This document shows positions 52,801 to 62,230 of a stretch of 64,000 nucleotides of DNA, in pieces (positions within the stretch are counted from its first letter, which is position 1; each line of letters begins with the position of its first letter). The notes under the pieces are model-generated. The model saw only the letters and a program-made list of their open reading frames with translations. It was not told where the DNA came from and searched no databases. The DNA is from Bacteroides sp. GTDB lineage: Bacteria; Bacteroidota; Bacteroidia; Bacteroidales; Bacteroidaceae. Made by a program: the position numbers and the translations under genes. Location of the stretch: NCBI GenBank assembly GCA_021201335.1, contig JAJQFD010000023.1, positions 62,001 through 126,000 of the forward strand. Direction: 5' to 3'.

Positions 52801-54018
52801 ATGGGGAAAATCATCATGAACCTCCTGTCTAATGCCTTTAAATTTACACCGCAAGGTGGAAGAGTGGATATTTACTTGAATCTATTACCCTCCACCGACA
52901 CCGAAAAAGAACAACTGGAAATTCAGATTTCCGATACCGGCGTGGGCGTGAAAGATGAAGATAAGGAGCGAATTTTTGAACGCTTTTACCAGGTACAGCA
53001 TACCGATAGCCATAAAGTAAGCGGAAGCGGTGTGGGGTTGCATTTGGTAAAAGAATTTGTGACATTGCACGAAGGAACAGTCACCGTGCATGACAACGCG
53101 GGGCAAGGAAGTGTATTTATAATTACGATTCCGATTGTCCGCGCACAGGCAGAACAAGTACAAGATGCCGAACAGGAAGTGTCTCTAAAAGAAGAAAATG
53201 TGCTTCAGCATTCTGTATCAATTCATACAGATATCGAAGAAGAAAAAAATACAGATGAACGCCCCACCATCCTGATTGTCGATGATAATGACGACTTCCG
53301 TCTCTTCATGAAAGATAGTCTCAAAGCCGAATATATTATCAAAGAAGCCTCGGATGGTATTCAGGCATGGGCATTGATTCCGTCTTTGCAGCCCGACATC
53401 ATCGTCAGTGATGTGATGATGCCGGAAATGGATGGTAATGAACTCTGCAAACTGGTGAAAACCGATATCCGCACCTCTCATATTCCGCTGATCCTACTAA
53501 CAGCCCGTTCCGCCGAAGAACAAAAACTGCAAGGATTGGAAAACGGAGCAGACGACTACATTACGAAACCGTTTAATTTCGACATCCTCAACCTTCGAAT
53601 TAAGAAGTTACTTCAATTAAGACAGAAAAGACAGGAGAATTTCAAAGGCCAGATGGAGGTGAACCCCAGTGAAATAACTATCACTTCGCTGGATGAGAAG
53701 CTAATCAAAAAAGCCATTCAGTATGTAGAGGATAATATCAGCCGATGCGAATTATCAGTAGAAGAACTCAGCCGCGAACTGGGAATGAGCCGGGTACATT
53801 TGTATAAGAAGTTACTTTCGATTACCGGGAAGTCTCCCATTGAGTTTATCCGTATCATTCGCCTTAAAAGAGCGGCGCAACTGCTGCGGGAAAGCCAGCA
53901 AAATGTGTCGGAGATAGCTTACCAGGTAGGATTCAATAATCCCAAATATTTCAGTAAGTATTTCAAGGAAGAGTTTGGGCTTTTACCTTCTGTGTATCAG
54001 GAAAAAGAGGGTAAATAA
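49898..54018 (+). pseudogene. Hybrid two-component system regulator (HTCS) with one-base frameshift in the sensor
   Basis: The frame from 49898 reads to HTIRMLPTTLL and stops at 50896, but from about 50812 the next frame continues NDPFDERSIVQNSLICLYCD to the end, so one base is missing near 50807-50814. Corrected, the protein has about 1373 aa: signal peptide, periplasmic propeller repeats (GFIWFGTTSGLNRYDG and others), Y_Y_Y domain, membrane helix (coded near 52300-52370), HisKA with FTNISHELRTPLTL, HATPase with NLLSNAFKF and ISDTGVGV, receiver with PDIIVSDVMMPEMDG and an AraC-type HTH. All catalytic residues are canonical, unlike the two other HTCS-like genes here. It lies between SusC and GH31 and would control the xyloglucan-type locus. 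Confidence 0.87.
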
Positions 54019-54521
54019 TATTAAATTTGATCTATAAACAATTGATACATATAGAATTATCGTAGATGTTTTTAGTAAATTCAACTACTTAATAATATCA
54101 ACCCAATGTTCGACCCTATTATCGTCCTTATCTTCGACCTCCTTAATAAATATATAATAATAAATATCTAAAATAAATATAGTTATAAGATACATGAGTC
54201 ATGTTTCTGCCGCTGTTGGTGATTTAAATGAGTGTTATAGAAGAAGGAATCAGAGTCGCTACCGGGAGTTGCCTCTAAACCTACTGCAAGTGGGGTAAAG
54301 ATATACCGGAAGTTGAACAAATAACTACCGGCATCCCGAAGCAAAACCGATCCATATACCACTGGAAAGAGCACAGGTAACAAATTAACCCCTAAACGGA
54401 AACATTACAGCCACTGTTATACCCAATAAAAGCCTTCCCTGACAACATAAACCATCCTTTTATTTCATACCTTTTCCGATCTTTACATCACGAAATTATT
54501 ACCACATAAACGTATAAAACC
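54019..54521. other. 503-bp intergenic region upstream of GH31
   Basis: Mostly AT-rich. A TAAATTTG box sits at 54022-54029 and a weaker TACCTTTT near 54468, either of which might serve the GH31-GH2-GH3 operon. A 66-codon minus-strand frame at 54183-54383 lies in the less AT-rich middle; I do not recognise it and cannot support it as a gene. No terminator is clear after the HTCS. Confidence 0.4.
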
Positions 54522-57386
54522 ATGAAACGCACAATGTTATGGATGCTGGCACTCCTACCTTTCTTATCATGCACCCAACAAGGATGGTATGAAAAAACAC
54601 AGAACGGAGTTATTATTAACCTCCAGCAAGGTCAACCAACAGACGTTCAAAAAATCAGGTTAGACGTGATTAATGAGAAGATCATTCACGTCTCGGCCAC
54701 TCCCGAAAAGAAGTTCTCTTCCGAAGAGAGCTTGATCATCGTACCCCAAAAGGATGAAAGTACACCATTTACCCTAATAGAAGACGGCAATACACTGACA
54801 CTGAAAACTGCCGCCTTGCAGGTGAATGTAGACCGGAATACCGGAGAGGTTATTTTCGCCGATATCCACGGCAATTCCATTCTGCGGGAAAATGAAGGAG
54901 GAGGCAAAAGTTTTGCTCCCATTACCATCGAAGGCACCAAAGGATACGTCATCCAGCAGGTTTTTGAATCACCGGATGAGGAAGCCTTTTACGGACTCGG
55001 CCAACACCAGGCCGACGAGTTTAATTATAAAGGTAAAAACGAGTCTCTATTCCAATACAACACGAAGATATCGGTGCCTTTTATACTGTCGACGAAAAAC
55101 TACGGAATACTCTGGGATAATTATTCTCTCAGCCGTTTTGGAGATGTACGCGATTACGCGCAACTCAACGAAGAGTTTAAACTCTTTGATGCCCAAGGAA
55201 AAGAAGGAGGACTGACGGCAGTTTATACCCCTGCCAAAAAAGAATTGTCTCCGGTAATACGGACGGAGAGTACAATCTTCTACGAAGACATCAAGTCTGC
55301 CAAAAACTTACCCGCGAACTTCCCACTTTTCGGCGCCAATGTCTCTTATACCGGAGAGATTGAGCCGAACGAAAGCGGTATTTATCGCTTCCATCTTTAT
55401 TATGCAGGGTACGTAAAAGTATATCTCAACAACGAATTGGTTGTTCCAGAACGCTGGCGCACAGCCTGGAACCCTAACAGTTATAAATTCGCAGTCAACC
55501 TGGAAGCCGGAAAACGCATTCCTCTCCGTATCGAATGGCAACCCGACGGTGGTGAATCTTATCTGGGGCTGCGTGCTTTGAATCCTGTTCCCGAACAGGA
55601 ACAGAGTAAACTTTCCATTTATAGTGAAATGGGTAACGAAATCGACTATTACTTTGTTTATGGCAATAACATGGACGATGTGATTAGTGGTTATCGTACA
55701 TTGACCGGTAAATCTCAGATTATGCCAAAATGGGCGATGGGATTCTGGCAAAGCCGTGAACGCTATAAGACACAAGATGAAATTCTGGGCACGTTGAAAG
55801 AGTTCCGCGAACGACGCATACCGATTGACAACATTGTACTCGACTGGAGTTACTGGCCCGAAGATGCCTGGGGAAGTCATGAATTCGACAAAGCCCGTTT
55901 CCCTGATCCGAAAGGGATGGTCGATTCCATTCATGCCATGAACGCGCAAATGATGATTTCGGTATGGCCAAAATTCTATATGACGACCGAGCATTTCAAA
56001 GAGTTCGATCAAAACGGATGGATGTACCAGCAGGCCGTGAAAGATAGTATCCGCGACTGGATTGGTCACGGCTATATCGGTTCTTTCTACGATGCATATG
56101 CCGAAGGCGCTCGCAAATTGTTCTGGCAACAGATGAAAGATCATCTTTATCCGTTGGGTATTGACGCCTGGTGGATGGATGCCAGTGAACCCAACATACG
56201 CGATTGCACCGACATGGAGTATCGCAAAGCCCTTTGCGGCCCTACCGCTCTCGGACCTTCTACCAAATTCTTTAATGGATATGCCTTGATGAATGCACAA
56301 GCCATTTACGAAGGACTTCGCGAGGCTGATCCCGACCAACGGATTTTCCAACTTACCCGTTCAGGATTTGCTGGACTTCAACGTTATGCCACTGCCAGTT
56401 GGAGCGGGGACATTGCCACCCGTTGGGAAGATATGAAAGCACAGATTTCCGCTGGACTGAACTTCGCCATGAGCGGTATCCCCTATTGGACAATGGATAT
56501 CGGCGGATTCTGCGTAGAAAGAAGATACGAAAACGGACAACGTGAATTTAACCGCACGGGCAAAGAGAACGCAGACATGAAAGAATGGCGCGAGTTAAAC
56601 ACCCGTTGGTATCAGTTCGGGGCATTCTCGCCACTTTTCCGTTCGCACGGGCAATATCCGTTCCGTGAACTATTTAACATTGCACCCGAAGCACATCCGG
56701 CTCACCAATCCATGCTTTATTATACGAAGCTTCGCTACAACATGATGCCATATATTTATTCATTGGCTGGTATGACCTATTTCAATGATTATACAATCAT
56801 GCGTGCTCTGGTGATGGATTTCGGTAAAGATATCCAGGTAAAAAATATTGGTGATCAGTATATGTTCGGTCCTTCACTGATGGTTTGTCCGGTATATGAA
56901 TATGGAGCACGCACTCGCGAAGTGTACTTCCCGGAAACCACCGGATGGTATGACTTCTATACTGGAAAATACATCCGCGGTGGACATCAGGAGATTGTTC
57001 AGGCACCTTACAAACGTATCCCGCTTTACTTCCGAGAAGGTACGATCATGCCTTATGGCCCTGACATCCAGTACACCGATGAAAAGTTACCGGAAACCAT
57101 TACTCTTTACGTATATGCCGGGCAAGATGGTTCGTTTACTCTGTATGAAGATGAAGGCATCAATTACAACTACGAAAAAGGACAATACACAACCATCTCC
57201 TTGACTTACGATGAGGCTTCGCGTACACTTGTCATCGGAGATCGGCTCGGCGAATATCCCGGTATGCTCGAAAACCGTACGTTTAATGTCGTATTTGTAG
57301 ATAAGAACAATCCGAAGCCATTCAATAGGAATGCGCAAGGAATCAAAATTACCTATAATGGTAAAAAGCAAGTCGTAAAACTTTAA
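54522..57386 (+). CDS. GH31 alpha-xylosidase with PA14 insert
   Basis: A 954-aa lipoprotein (lipobox FLSC, Cys17). Order: N-terminal GH31 beta-domain (about 25-240) interrupted by a PA14-like domain (about 267-356; ESGIYRFHLYYAGYVKVYLN), catalytic barrel (about 400-720) and C-terminal beta-domains. The nucleophile is Asp553 in WWMDASEPN and the acid/base Asp630 in SWSGDIATRW. The PA14 insert and the WPEDAWGSHEFD segment are features of alpha-xylosidases that remove xylose from the non-reducing end of xyloglucan oligosaccharides. The size and layout agree with the enzyme of Bacteroides xyloglucan loci. A strong hairpin separates it from GH2. Confidence 0.92.
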   Translation: MKRTMLWMLALLPFLSCTQQGWYEKTQNGVIINLQQGQPTDVQKIRLDVINEKIIHVSATPEKKFSSEESLIIVPQKDESTPFTLIEDGNTLTLKTAALQVNVDRNTGEVIFADIHGNSILRENEGGGKSFAPITIEGTKGYVIQQVFESPDEEAFYGLGQHQADEFNYKGKNESLFQYNTKISVPFILSTKNYGILWDNYSLSRFGDVRDYAQLNEEFKLFDAQGKEGGLTAVYTPAKKELSPVIRTESTIFYEDIKSAKNLPANFPLFGANVSYTGEIEPNESGIYRFHLYYAGYVKVYLNNELVVPERWRTAWNPNSYKFAVNLEAGKRIPLRIEWQPDGGESYLGLRALNPVPEQEQSKLSIYSEMGNEIDYYFVYGNNMDDVISGYRTLTGKSQIMPKWAMGFWQSRERYKTQDEILGTLKEFRERRIPIDNIVLDWSYWPEDAWGSHEFDKARFPDPKGMVDSIHAMNAQMMISVWPKFYMTTEHFKEFDQNGWMYQQAVKDSIRDWIGHGYIGSFYDAYAEGARKLFWQQMKDHLYPLGIDAWWMDASEPNIRDCTDMEYRKALCGPTALGPSTKFFNGYALMNAQAIYEGLREADPDQRIFQLTRSGFAGLQRYATASWSGDIATRWEDMKAQISAGLNFAMSGIPYWTMDIGGFCVERRYENGQREFNRTGKENADMKEWRELNTRWYQFGAFSPLFRSHGQYPFRELFNIAPEAHPAHQSMLYYTKLRYNMMPYIYSLAGMTYFNDYTIMRALVMDFGKDIQVKNIGDQYMFGPSLMVCPVYEYGARTREVYFPETTGWYDFYTGKYIRGGHQEIVQAPYKRIPLYFREGTIMPYGPDIQYTDEKLPETITLYVYAGQDGSFTLYEDEGINYNYEKGQYTTISLTYDEASRTLVIGDRLGEYPGMLENRTFNVVFVDKNNPKPFNRNAQGIKITYNGKKQVVKL

Positions 57387-57393
57387 TAACTAC

Positions 57394-57431
57394 GTAGCGT
57401 GTTTCAGAAGCTGTTTTCCGAAACACGCTGC
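57394..57431 (+). other. Strong intercistronic hairpin between GH31 and GH2
   Basis: AGCGTGTTTC (57396-57405) and GAAACACGCT (57420-57429) form a perfect 10-bp stem, extended outward by a U-G and a G-C pair and inward by GAA/TTC. No T tract follows, so it is unlikely to be a simple terminator; it may stabilise or process the mRNA. Confidence 0.6.
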
Positions 57432-57447
57432 CATTAATCACCATACC

Positions 57448-59967
57448 ATGACCAAACTTAACTATCTAACCTTTATTCTTGTCCTATTCATCTTCCTTGT
57501 AACACAAACTGCTTGTAGCCGTTCGGAAAGTTCTCCCCGGGCAAGAGAAAACTTCAATGGTGACTGGAAATTCCATTTGGGTGATATTCCTTCGGCCTCA
57601 TCTCCTGATTTCGATGATACCGGTTGGCGTGCTTTGCAACTCCCGCATGACTGGTCGATTGAAGGTGAATTCAGCAAAGATAATCCGGCAGGTCCGGGTG
57701 GAGGAGCACTTCCAGGCGGCACCGGATGGTATCGAAAAACCTTTACCGTTCCAAAAGGAGATAACAGCAAACAAATTTTCATTGATTTCGATGGCGTATA
57801 TATGAACTCCGAAGTCTTTATCAACGGCCATTCACTGGGAATAAGACCTTTCGGATATATCACCTTCCGGTATGACTTAACACCGTATATAAAAACAGAT
57901 GCGCCGAATGTAATAGCTGTCAAAGTTGATAACTCACAGCAACCGAATTCCCGTTGGTATTCCGGTTCGGGTATCTATCGCAATGTCTGGCTGACGAAAG
58001 TAAATCGGGTGCATGTGGATATTTGGGGAACTTACATTACTACCCCCAAAGTATCCGGTAACTACGCGACAGTTGCCATCCGTACAACCGTGCGTAACTC
58101 CAGTACCGAGGAAATCAAAGCAGAACTTACTTCCACCTTGCTGGATAAGCAGGGAAATAAAAGAGGTACAGTAACTTCTCCCCTCACCATCGGAACAAAT
58201 AATCACCAGGAAATACCACAGGAAATACAAATCAACGGCCCTATACGCTGGTCATTAGATAATCCGTATTTATACACTTTACATACGGAAATTCACGTGA
58301 ACGGACAGTTAACAGATACGTATGATACACCTATAGGCATCCGTACCTTCCGGTTCGATGCCGAAAAAGGATTCTTCCTGAATGACCAACCCGTTAAGAT
58401 CAAAGGTGTTTGCCAACACCACGACTTAGGATGTCTGGGTGCCGCCATCAATGTAAGAGCATTGGAACGTCAACTGGAGATTCTTCGCGAAATGGGTTGT
58501 AATGGTATCCGGTGTTCGCATAATCCCCCCGCTCCGGAATTACTCGACCTGTGTGACCGGATGGGATTCATTGTGATGGACGAAGCTTTCGACATCTGGC
58601 GCAAAAAGAAAACGGCTTATGATTACTCCCTTTACTTCAACGAATGGCACGAACGTGACCTGAGAGACCTGATATTACGCGACCGAAACCACCCTTCTAT
58701 CTTTATGTGGAGTATCGGAAACGAAGTTCTGGAGCAATGGACACATGTCGATGCCGATACACTAAGTCTACAGGAAGCCAACCTGATTTTAAATGCCAAA
58801 CGGGATGATTCCGCCTTGCAATATGACGGAGAATCCCTGAGTGTAAATTCCTTGCTCACTCAAAAACTGGCCCAAATTGTTCGTGACCTCGACCCGACCC
58901 GTCCTATCACCACAGGTAACAACGAACCCAATCCGCAAAATCATTTGTTTCGCTCAGAGGCACTGGATATTATCGGATATAACTATCACGATAAATGGTT
59001 TACGAAAGTTCCACAGAATTTTCCCGGCATGCCGTTCATTGTAACCGAATCAACTTCCGCCCTGATGACACGGGGCTATTACCGCATGCCCAGTGATTCC
59101 ATGTACATCTGGCCCGAACGCTGGGACAAGCCGTTCCAGGATCCATCATTTGCTTGTTCATCTTACGACAATTGTCATGTACCCTGGGGAACGACCCACG
59201 AAGAAAGTTGGAAGCTCGTAAAGGACAATGATTACATAAGTGGAATGTATGTCTGGACAGGTTTCGATTATTTGGGCGAACCTACTCCTTATGATTTCCC
59301 TGCCCGCAGTTCCTTCTTCGGTATTGTTGATCTCGCGGGTTTTCCAAAAGATATATATTATATGTATCAATCCGAATGGAGTAACAAACCCGTGCTTCAT
59401 CTGTTCCCGCATTGGAATTGGACCAGTGGTCAAACCATAGATATGTGGGCCTATTACAATCAGGCAGATGAAGTAGAATTATTCATCAATGGAAAATCGC
59501 AAGGCGTAAAAAGCAAAGAGAAAGATGTATTCCATGTGATGTGGCGAGTAACTTACGAACCCGGAACTGTGAAAGTTATTGCCCGCAAAGAGGGCAAAGA
59601 AGTAATGCACAAAGAAATTCGCACCGCCGGAGAAGCTGCACGAATCCGATTAACCCAGGATCGGTCCGTCATACAAACAGACGGCACAGACCTATGTTTT
59701 ATCACAGTGGAAGTAACAGATGCCAACGGTAATATATGTCCGCTCGCCGATCATCTTATCAATTTCTCGGTGGAAGGCCAGGCCTTTATCGCCGGAGTAG
59801 ATAATGGCAGCCAGACGTCTATGGAAAGTTTCAAAGCTCCTTACCGGAAAGCTTTTAATGGAAAATGCCTGGTTGTATTACAGAACAACGGGAAAAAAGG
59901 CGGCATACAATTGACTGCTTCTTCCGATAGATTACAAGCAAATACGATTTATATACAAGCCGAATAA
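57448..59967 (+). CDS. GH2 beta-galactosidase
   Basis: An 839-aa lipoprotein (lipobox QTAC). Order: jelly-roll sugar-binding domain (about 35-185; LPHDWSIEGEF, GTGWYRKTF), Ig-like domain (about 190-295), TIM barrel (about 300-600), a DUF4982-like domain and a C-terminal Ig-like domain (about 740-839). The barrel shows GIRCSHNPPAPELLDLCDRM, the acid/base Glu in MWSIGNEVLEQW and the nucleophile Glu in PFIVTESTSAL. In a xyloglucan locus this enzyme removes galactose from side chains before the alpha-xylosidase can act. It starts 61 bp after GH31 and ends 25 bp before the first GH3. Confidence 0.92.
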   Translation: MTKLNYLTFILVLFIFLVTQTACSRSESSPRARENFNGDWKFHLGDIPSASSPDFDDTGWRALQLPHDWSIEGEFSKDNPAGPGGGALPGGTGWYRKTFTVPKGDNSKQIFIDFDGVYMNSEVFINGHSLGIRPFGYITFRYDLTPYIKTDAPNVIAVKVDNSQQPNSRWYSGSGIYRNVWLTKVNRVHVDIWGTYITTPKVSGNYATVAIRTTVRNSSTEEIKAELTSTLLDKQGNKRGTVTSPLTIGTNNHQEIPQEIQINGPIRWSLDNPYLYTLHTEIHVNGQLTDTYDTPIGIRTFRFDAEKGFFLNDQPVKIKGVCQHHDLGCLGAAINVRALERQLEILREMGCNGIRCSHNPPAPELLDLCDRMGFIVMDEAFDIWRKKKTAYDYSLYFNEWHERDLRDLILRDRNHPSIFMWSIGNEVLEQWTHVDADTLSLQEANLILNAKRDDSALQYDGESLSVNSLLTQKLAQIVRDLDPTRPITTGNNEPNPQNHLFRSEALDIIGYNYHDKWFTKVPQNFPGMPFIVTESTSALMTRGYYRMPSDSMYIWPERWDKPFQDPSFACSSYDNCHVPWGTTHEESWKLVKDNDYISGMYVWTGFDYLGEPTPYDFPARSSFFGIVDLAGFPKDIYYMYQSEWSNKPVLHLFPHWNWTSGQTIDMWAYYNQADEVELFINGKSQGVKSKEKDVFHVMWRVTYEPGTVKVIARKEGKEVMHKEIRTAGEAARIRLTQDRSVIQTDGTDLCFITVEVTDANGNICPLADHLINFSVEGQAFIAGVDNGSQTSMESFKAPYRKAFNGKCLVVLQNNGKKGGIQLTASSDRLQANTIYIQAE

Positions 59968-59992
59968 TAACTATTAATATTCATCATTTCCT

Positions 59993-62209
59993 ATGAAAAA
60001 GAAATTTATCTATGCCCTGGCTCTGGCCGGATTATTCTCTGTTTCGCTTAAAGCACAAACCCCTATATACCTGGATGATAACAAACCTATCGAAGAACGG
60101 GTAAAAGATGCTCTCAGTCGTATGACACTCGAAGAAAAAGTAAAACTATGCCATGCGCAGAGCAAATTCAGTAGCGCGGGTGTTCCCCGCCTGGGCATCC
60201 CTGAATTATGGATGAGCGACGGTCCACACGGTGTACGGGAAGAAATCCAGTGGAATTCCTGGGCAGACGCCGGATGGACAAACGATTCATGCACCGCTTT
60301 CCCGGCATTGACCTGCCTGGCGGCAACCTGGAATCCGGAAATGTCTGCCATTTATGGAAAAGCCATCGGAGAAGAAGCACGTTATCGAAAGAAAGATGTA
60401 TTGCTCGGGCCCGGAGTAAATATTTACCGTACTCCACTCAACGGTCGTAACTTTGAATACATGGGCGAAGACCCTTATCTGGCATCGATCATGGTTGTAC
60501 CTTATATAAAAGAAGTACAAAAGAACGGTGTAGCCGCCTGCGTCAAACATTATGCGTTGAATAACCAGGAATTATGGCGCGGACATATTGACGTAGAACT
60601 CAGTGATCGTGCACTTTATGAGATTTATCTTCCAGCTTTCAAGGCATCCGTTATCGAAGGAGGCACATGGAGCATCATGGGAGCCTACAACAAACTGCAC
60701 GGTGAACACTGTTGTCACAACGACTTGCTTCTGAATCAGATATTGAAAAGAGACTGGAAATTCGACGGATGCGTCATCACCGATTGGGGTGGCGCACATG
60801 ACACCCGCGAAGCGGCACTGAATGGGCTGGATATTGAGATGGGATCTTATACCAACGGCTTAACCAGTGAGTCGGAGTTTACATACGATGATTACTACCT
60901 GGCGACTCCTTATCGGAAGGGATTAAAGGACGGTACCTATCCGCTTAGTACGATTGACGATAAAGCAAGTCGTATTCTTCGGATGATTTTCCGCACCGCG
61001 ATGAACCGTCAAAGGCCGTGGGGTAGCTTTACATCTGAAGAGCATTACAAAGTAGCCCGTACGGTAGCCGAAGAAGGCATTGTTCTGCTGAAAAACAATT
61101 TGGTTGACAAAAAGAAACCAGCACTACTTCCCATAGATGCGTCCAAGTATAACAAAATTCTGGTAGTAGGCGAAAATGCAAGCCGCAGCCTGACACAAGG
61201 CGGAGGCTCATCCGTACTGAAAGTTAAGAAAGAAGTATCTCCGCTCGAAGCCTTACAAATGATGTACGGAGATAAAATTATTCATGCCAAAGGGTATGAA
61301 TCCGGCCGGCCGATGTATTCCCACGTTGATGAAATTCCAACAGAAGTCGTTGAATCCCTCCGTAACGAAGCTATCGAAAAAGCAAAAGAGGCTGATCTGG
61401 TTATTTATGTGGGTGGACTGAATAAAAACCACCAACAGGATTGCGAGGCAGCCGACCGCATAACTTTCGGTTTGCCTTTCGGACAAAACGAATTGATTGA
61501 AGGTATCCTGAAAGTAAACCCGAACATGGTAATGGTGTTAATGAGCGGAAATGCCGTTGAAATGCCCTGGATAAAAAGTGTACCCGCCATTGTACAGGCC
61601 TGGTATCCAGGTAGTGAAGCCGGAAATGCCTTAGCCAATATCCTTTGCGGAAAAATTAATCCAAGCGGCAAGCTTCCTTTCTCTTTCCCAAGTAAATTAA
61701 CAGACAACGGCGCGCATGCTTTTGACGAATTAAGTTATCCGGGTGACAGTATCAAACAAATCTATAAAGAAGATATCCTCGTAGGATACCGCTGGCATGA
61801 CACAAAGAAAATCCCTGCCTTATTTCCTTTTGGGCATGGACTGAGTTATACTACTTTCACTTACGGAAAAGCTGTCTTCTCCACCAAGAGTATGGACCGA
61901 AAAGGAAAAATTGAAGTAACTATTCCGGTTACCAATACCGGAAATATCGAAGGAAAAGAAATTATTCAATTGTATATTGGCGACGATAAATGCAGTTTAT
62001 TACGTCCTTTGAAGGAATTAAAGCATTTCGATAAGGTTACACTGAAACCGGGCGAAACCCAAAAAGTGAAGTTTACTATTACCGTAGATGATCTTACATT
62101 CTTTGATGACAAACAGTATGAATGGATAGCCGAACCCGGTAAATTCAAAGTTTACATTGGTTCCTCTTCCACCCACATACATTCTATTACCGAATTCACG
62201 CTTCTGTAA
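59993..62209 (+). CDS. GH3 beta-glucosidase (first)
   Basis: A 738-aa exported enzyme with a signal peptide (to about residue 21). Order: GH3 barrel (about 25-340), alpha/beta sandwich (about 370-590) and a fibronectin-III-like C-terminal domain (about 645-730). The nucleophile is Asp264 in VITDWGGAHD. Other landmarks are LWMSDGPHGVRE, VKHYALNNQE and LPFSFPSKLTDN. It would hydrolyse beta-1,4-linked glucose from the non-reducing end of the backbone once side chains are gone, in the periplasm. It ends 21 bp before the second GH3. Confidence 0.94.
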   Translation: MKKKFIYALALAGLFSVSLKAQTPIYLDDNKPIEERVKDALSRMTLEEKVKLCHAQSKFSSAGVPRLGIPELWMSDGPHGVREEIQWNSWADAGWTNDSCTAFPALTCLAATWNPEMSAIYGKAIGEEARYRKKDVLLGPGVNIYRTPLNGRNFEYMGEDPYLASIMVVPYIKEVQKNGVAACVKHYALNNQELWRGHIDVELSDRALYEIYLPAFKASVIEGGTWSIMGAYNKLHGEHCCHNDLLLNQILKRDWKFDGCVITDWGGAHDTREAALNGLDIEMGSYTNGLTSESEFTYDDYYLATPYRKGLKDGTYPLSTIDDKASRILRMIFRTAMNRQRPWGSFTSEEHYKVARTVAEEGIVLLKNNLVDKKKPALLPIDASKYNKILVVGENASRSLTQGGGSSVLKVKKEVSPLEALQMMYGDKIIHAKGYESGRPMYSHVDEIPTEVVESLRNEAIEKAKEADLVIYVGGLNKNHQQDCEAADRITFGLPFGQNELIEGILKVNPNMVMVLMSGNAVEMPWIKSVPAIVQAWYPGSEAGNALANILCGKINPSGKLPFSFPSKLTDNGAHAFDELSYPGDSIKQIYKEDILVGYRWHDTKKIPALFPFGHGLSYTTFTYGKAVFSTKSMDRKGKIEVTIPVTNTGNIEGKEIIQLYIGDDKCSLLRPLKELKHFDKVTLKPGETQKVKFTITVDDLTFFDDKQYEWIAEPGKFKVYIGSSSTHIHSITEFTLL

Positions 62210-62230
62210 TCTATAAAAGACAATGATCTT

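Noticed and set aside
55308..56351. 347-codon frame antisense to GH31
   Set aside because: It lies fully inside GH31, whose frame carries all catalytic motifs; the antisense frame has no domain or start context.
57462..57923. 153-codon minus-strand frame over the GH2 start
   Set aside because: Antisense to the GH2 sugar-binding domain, with no independent support.
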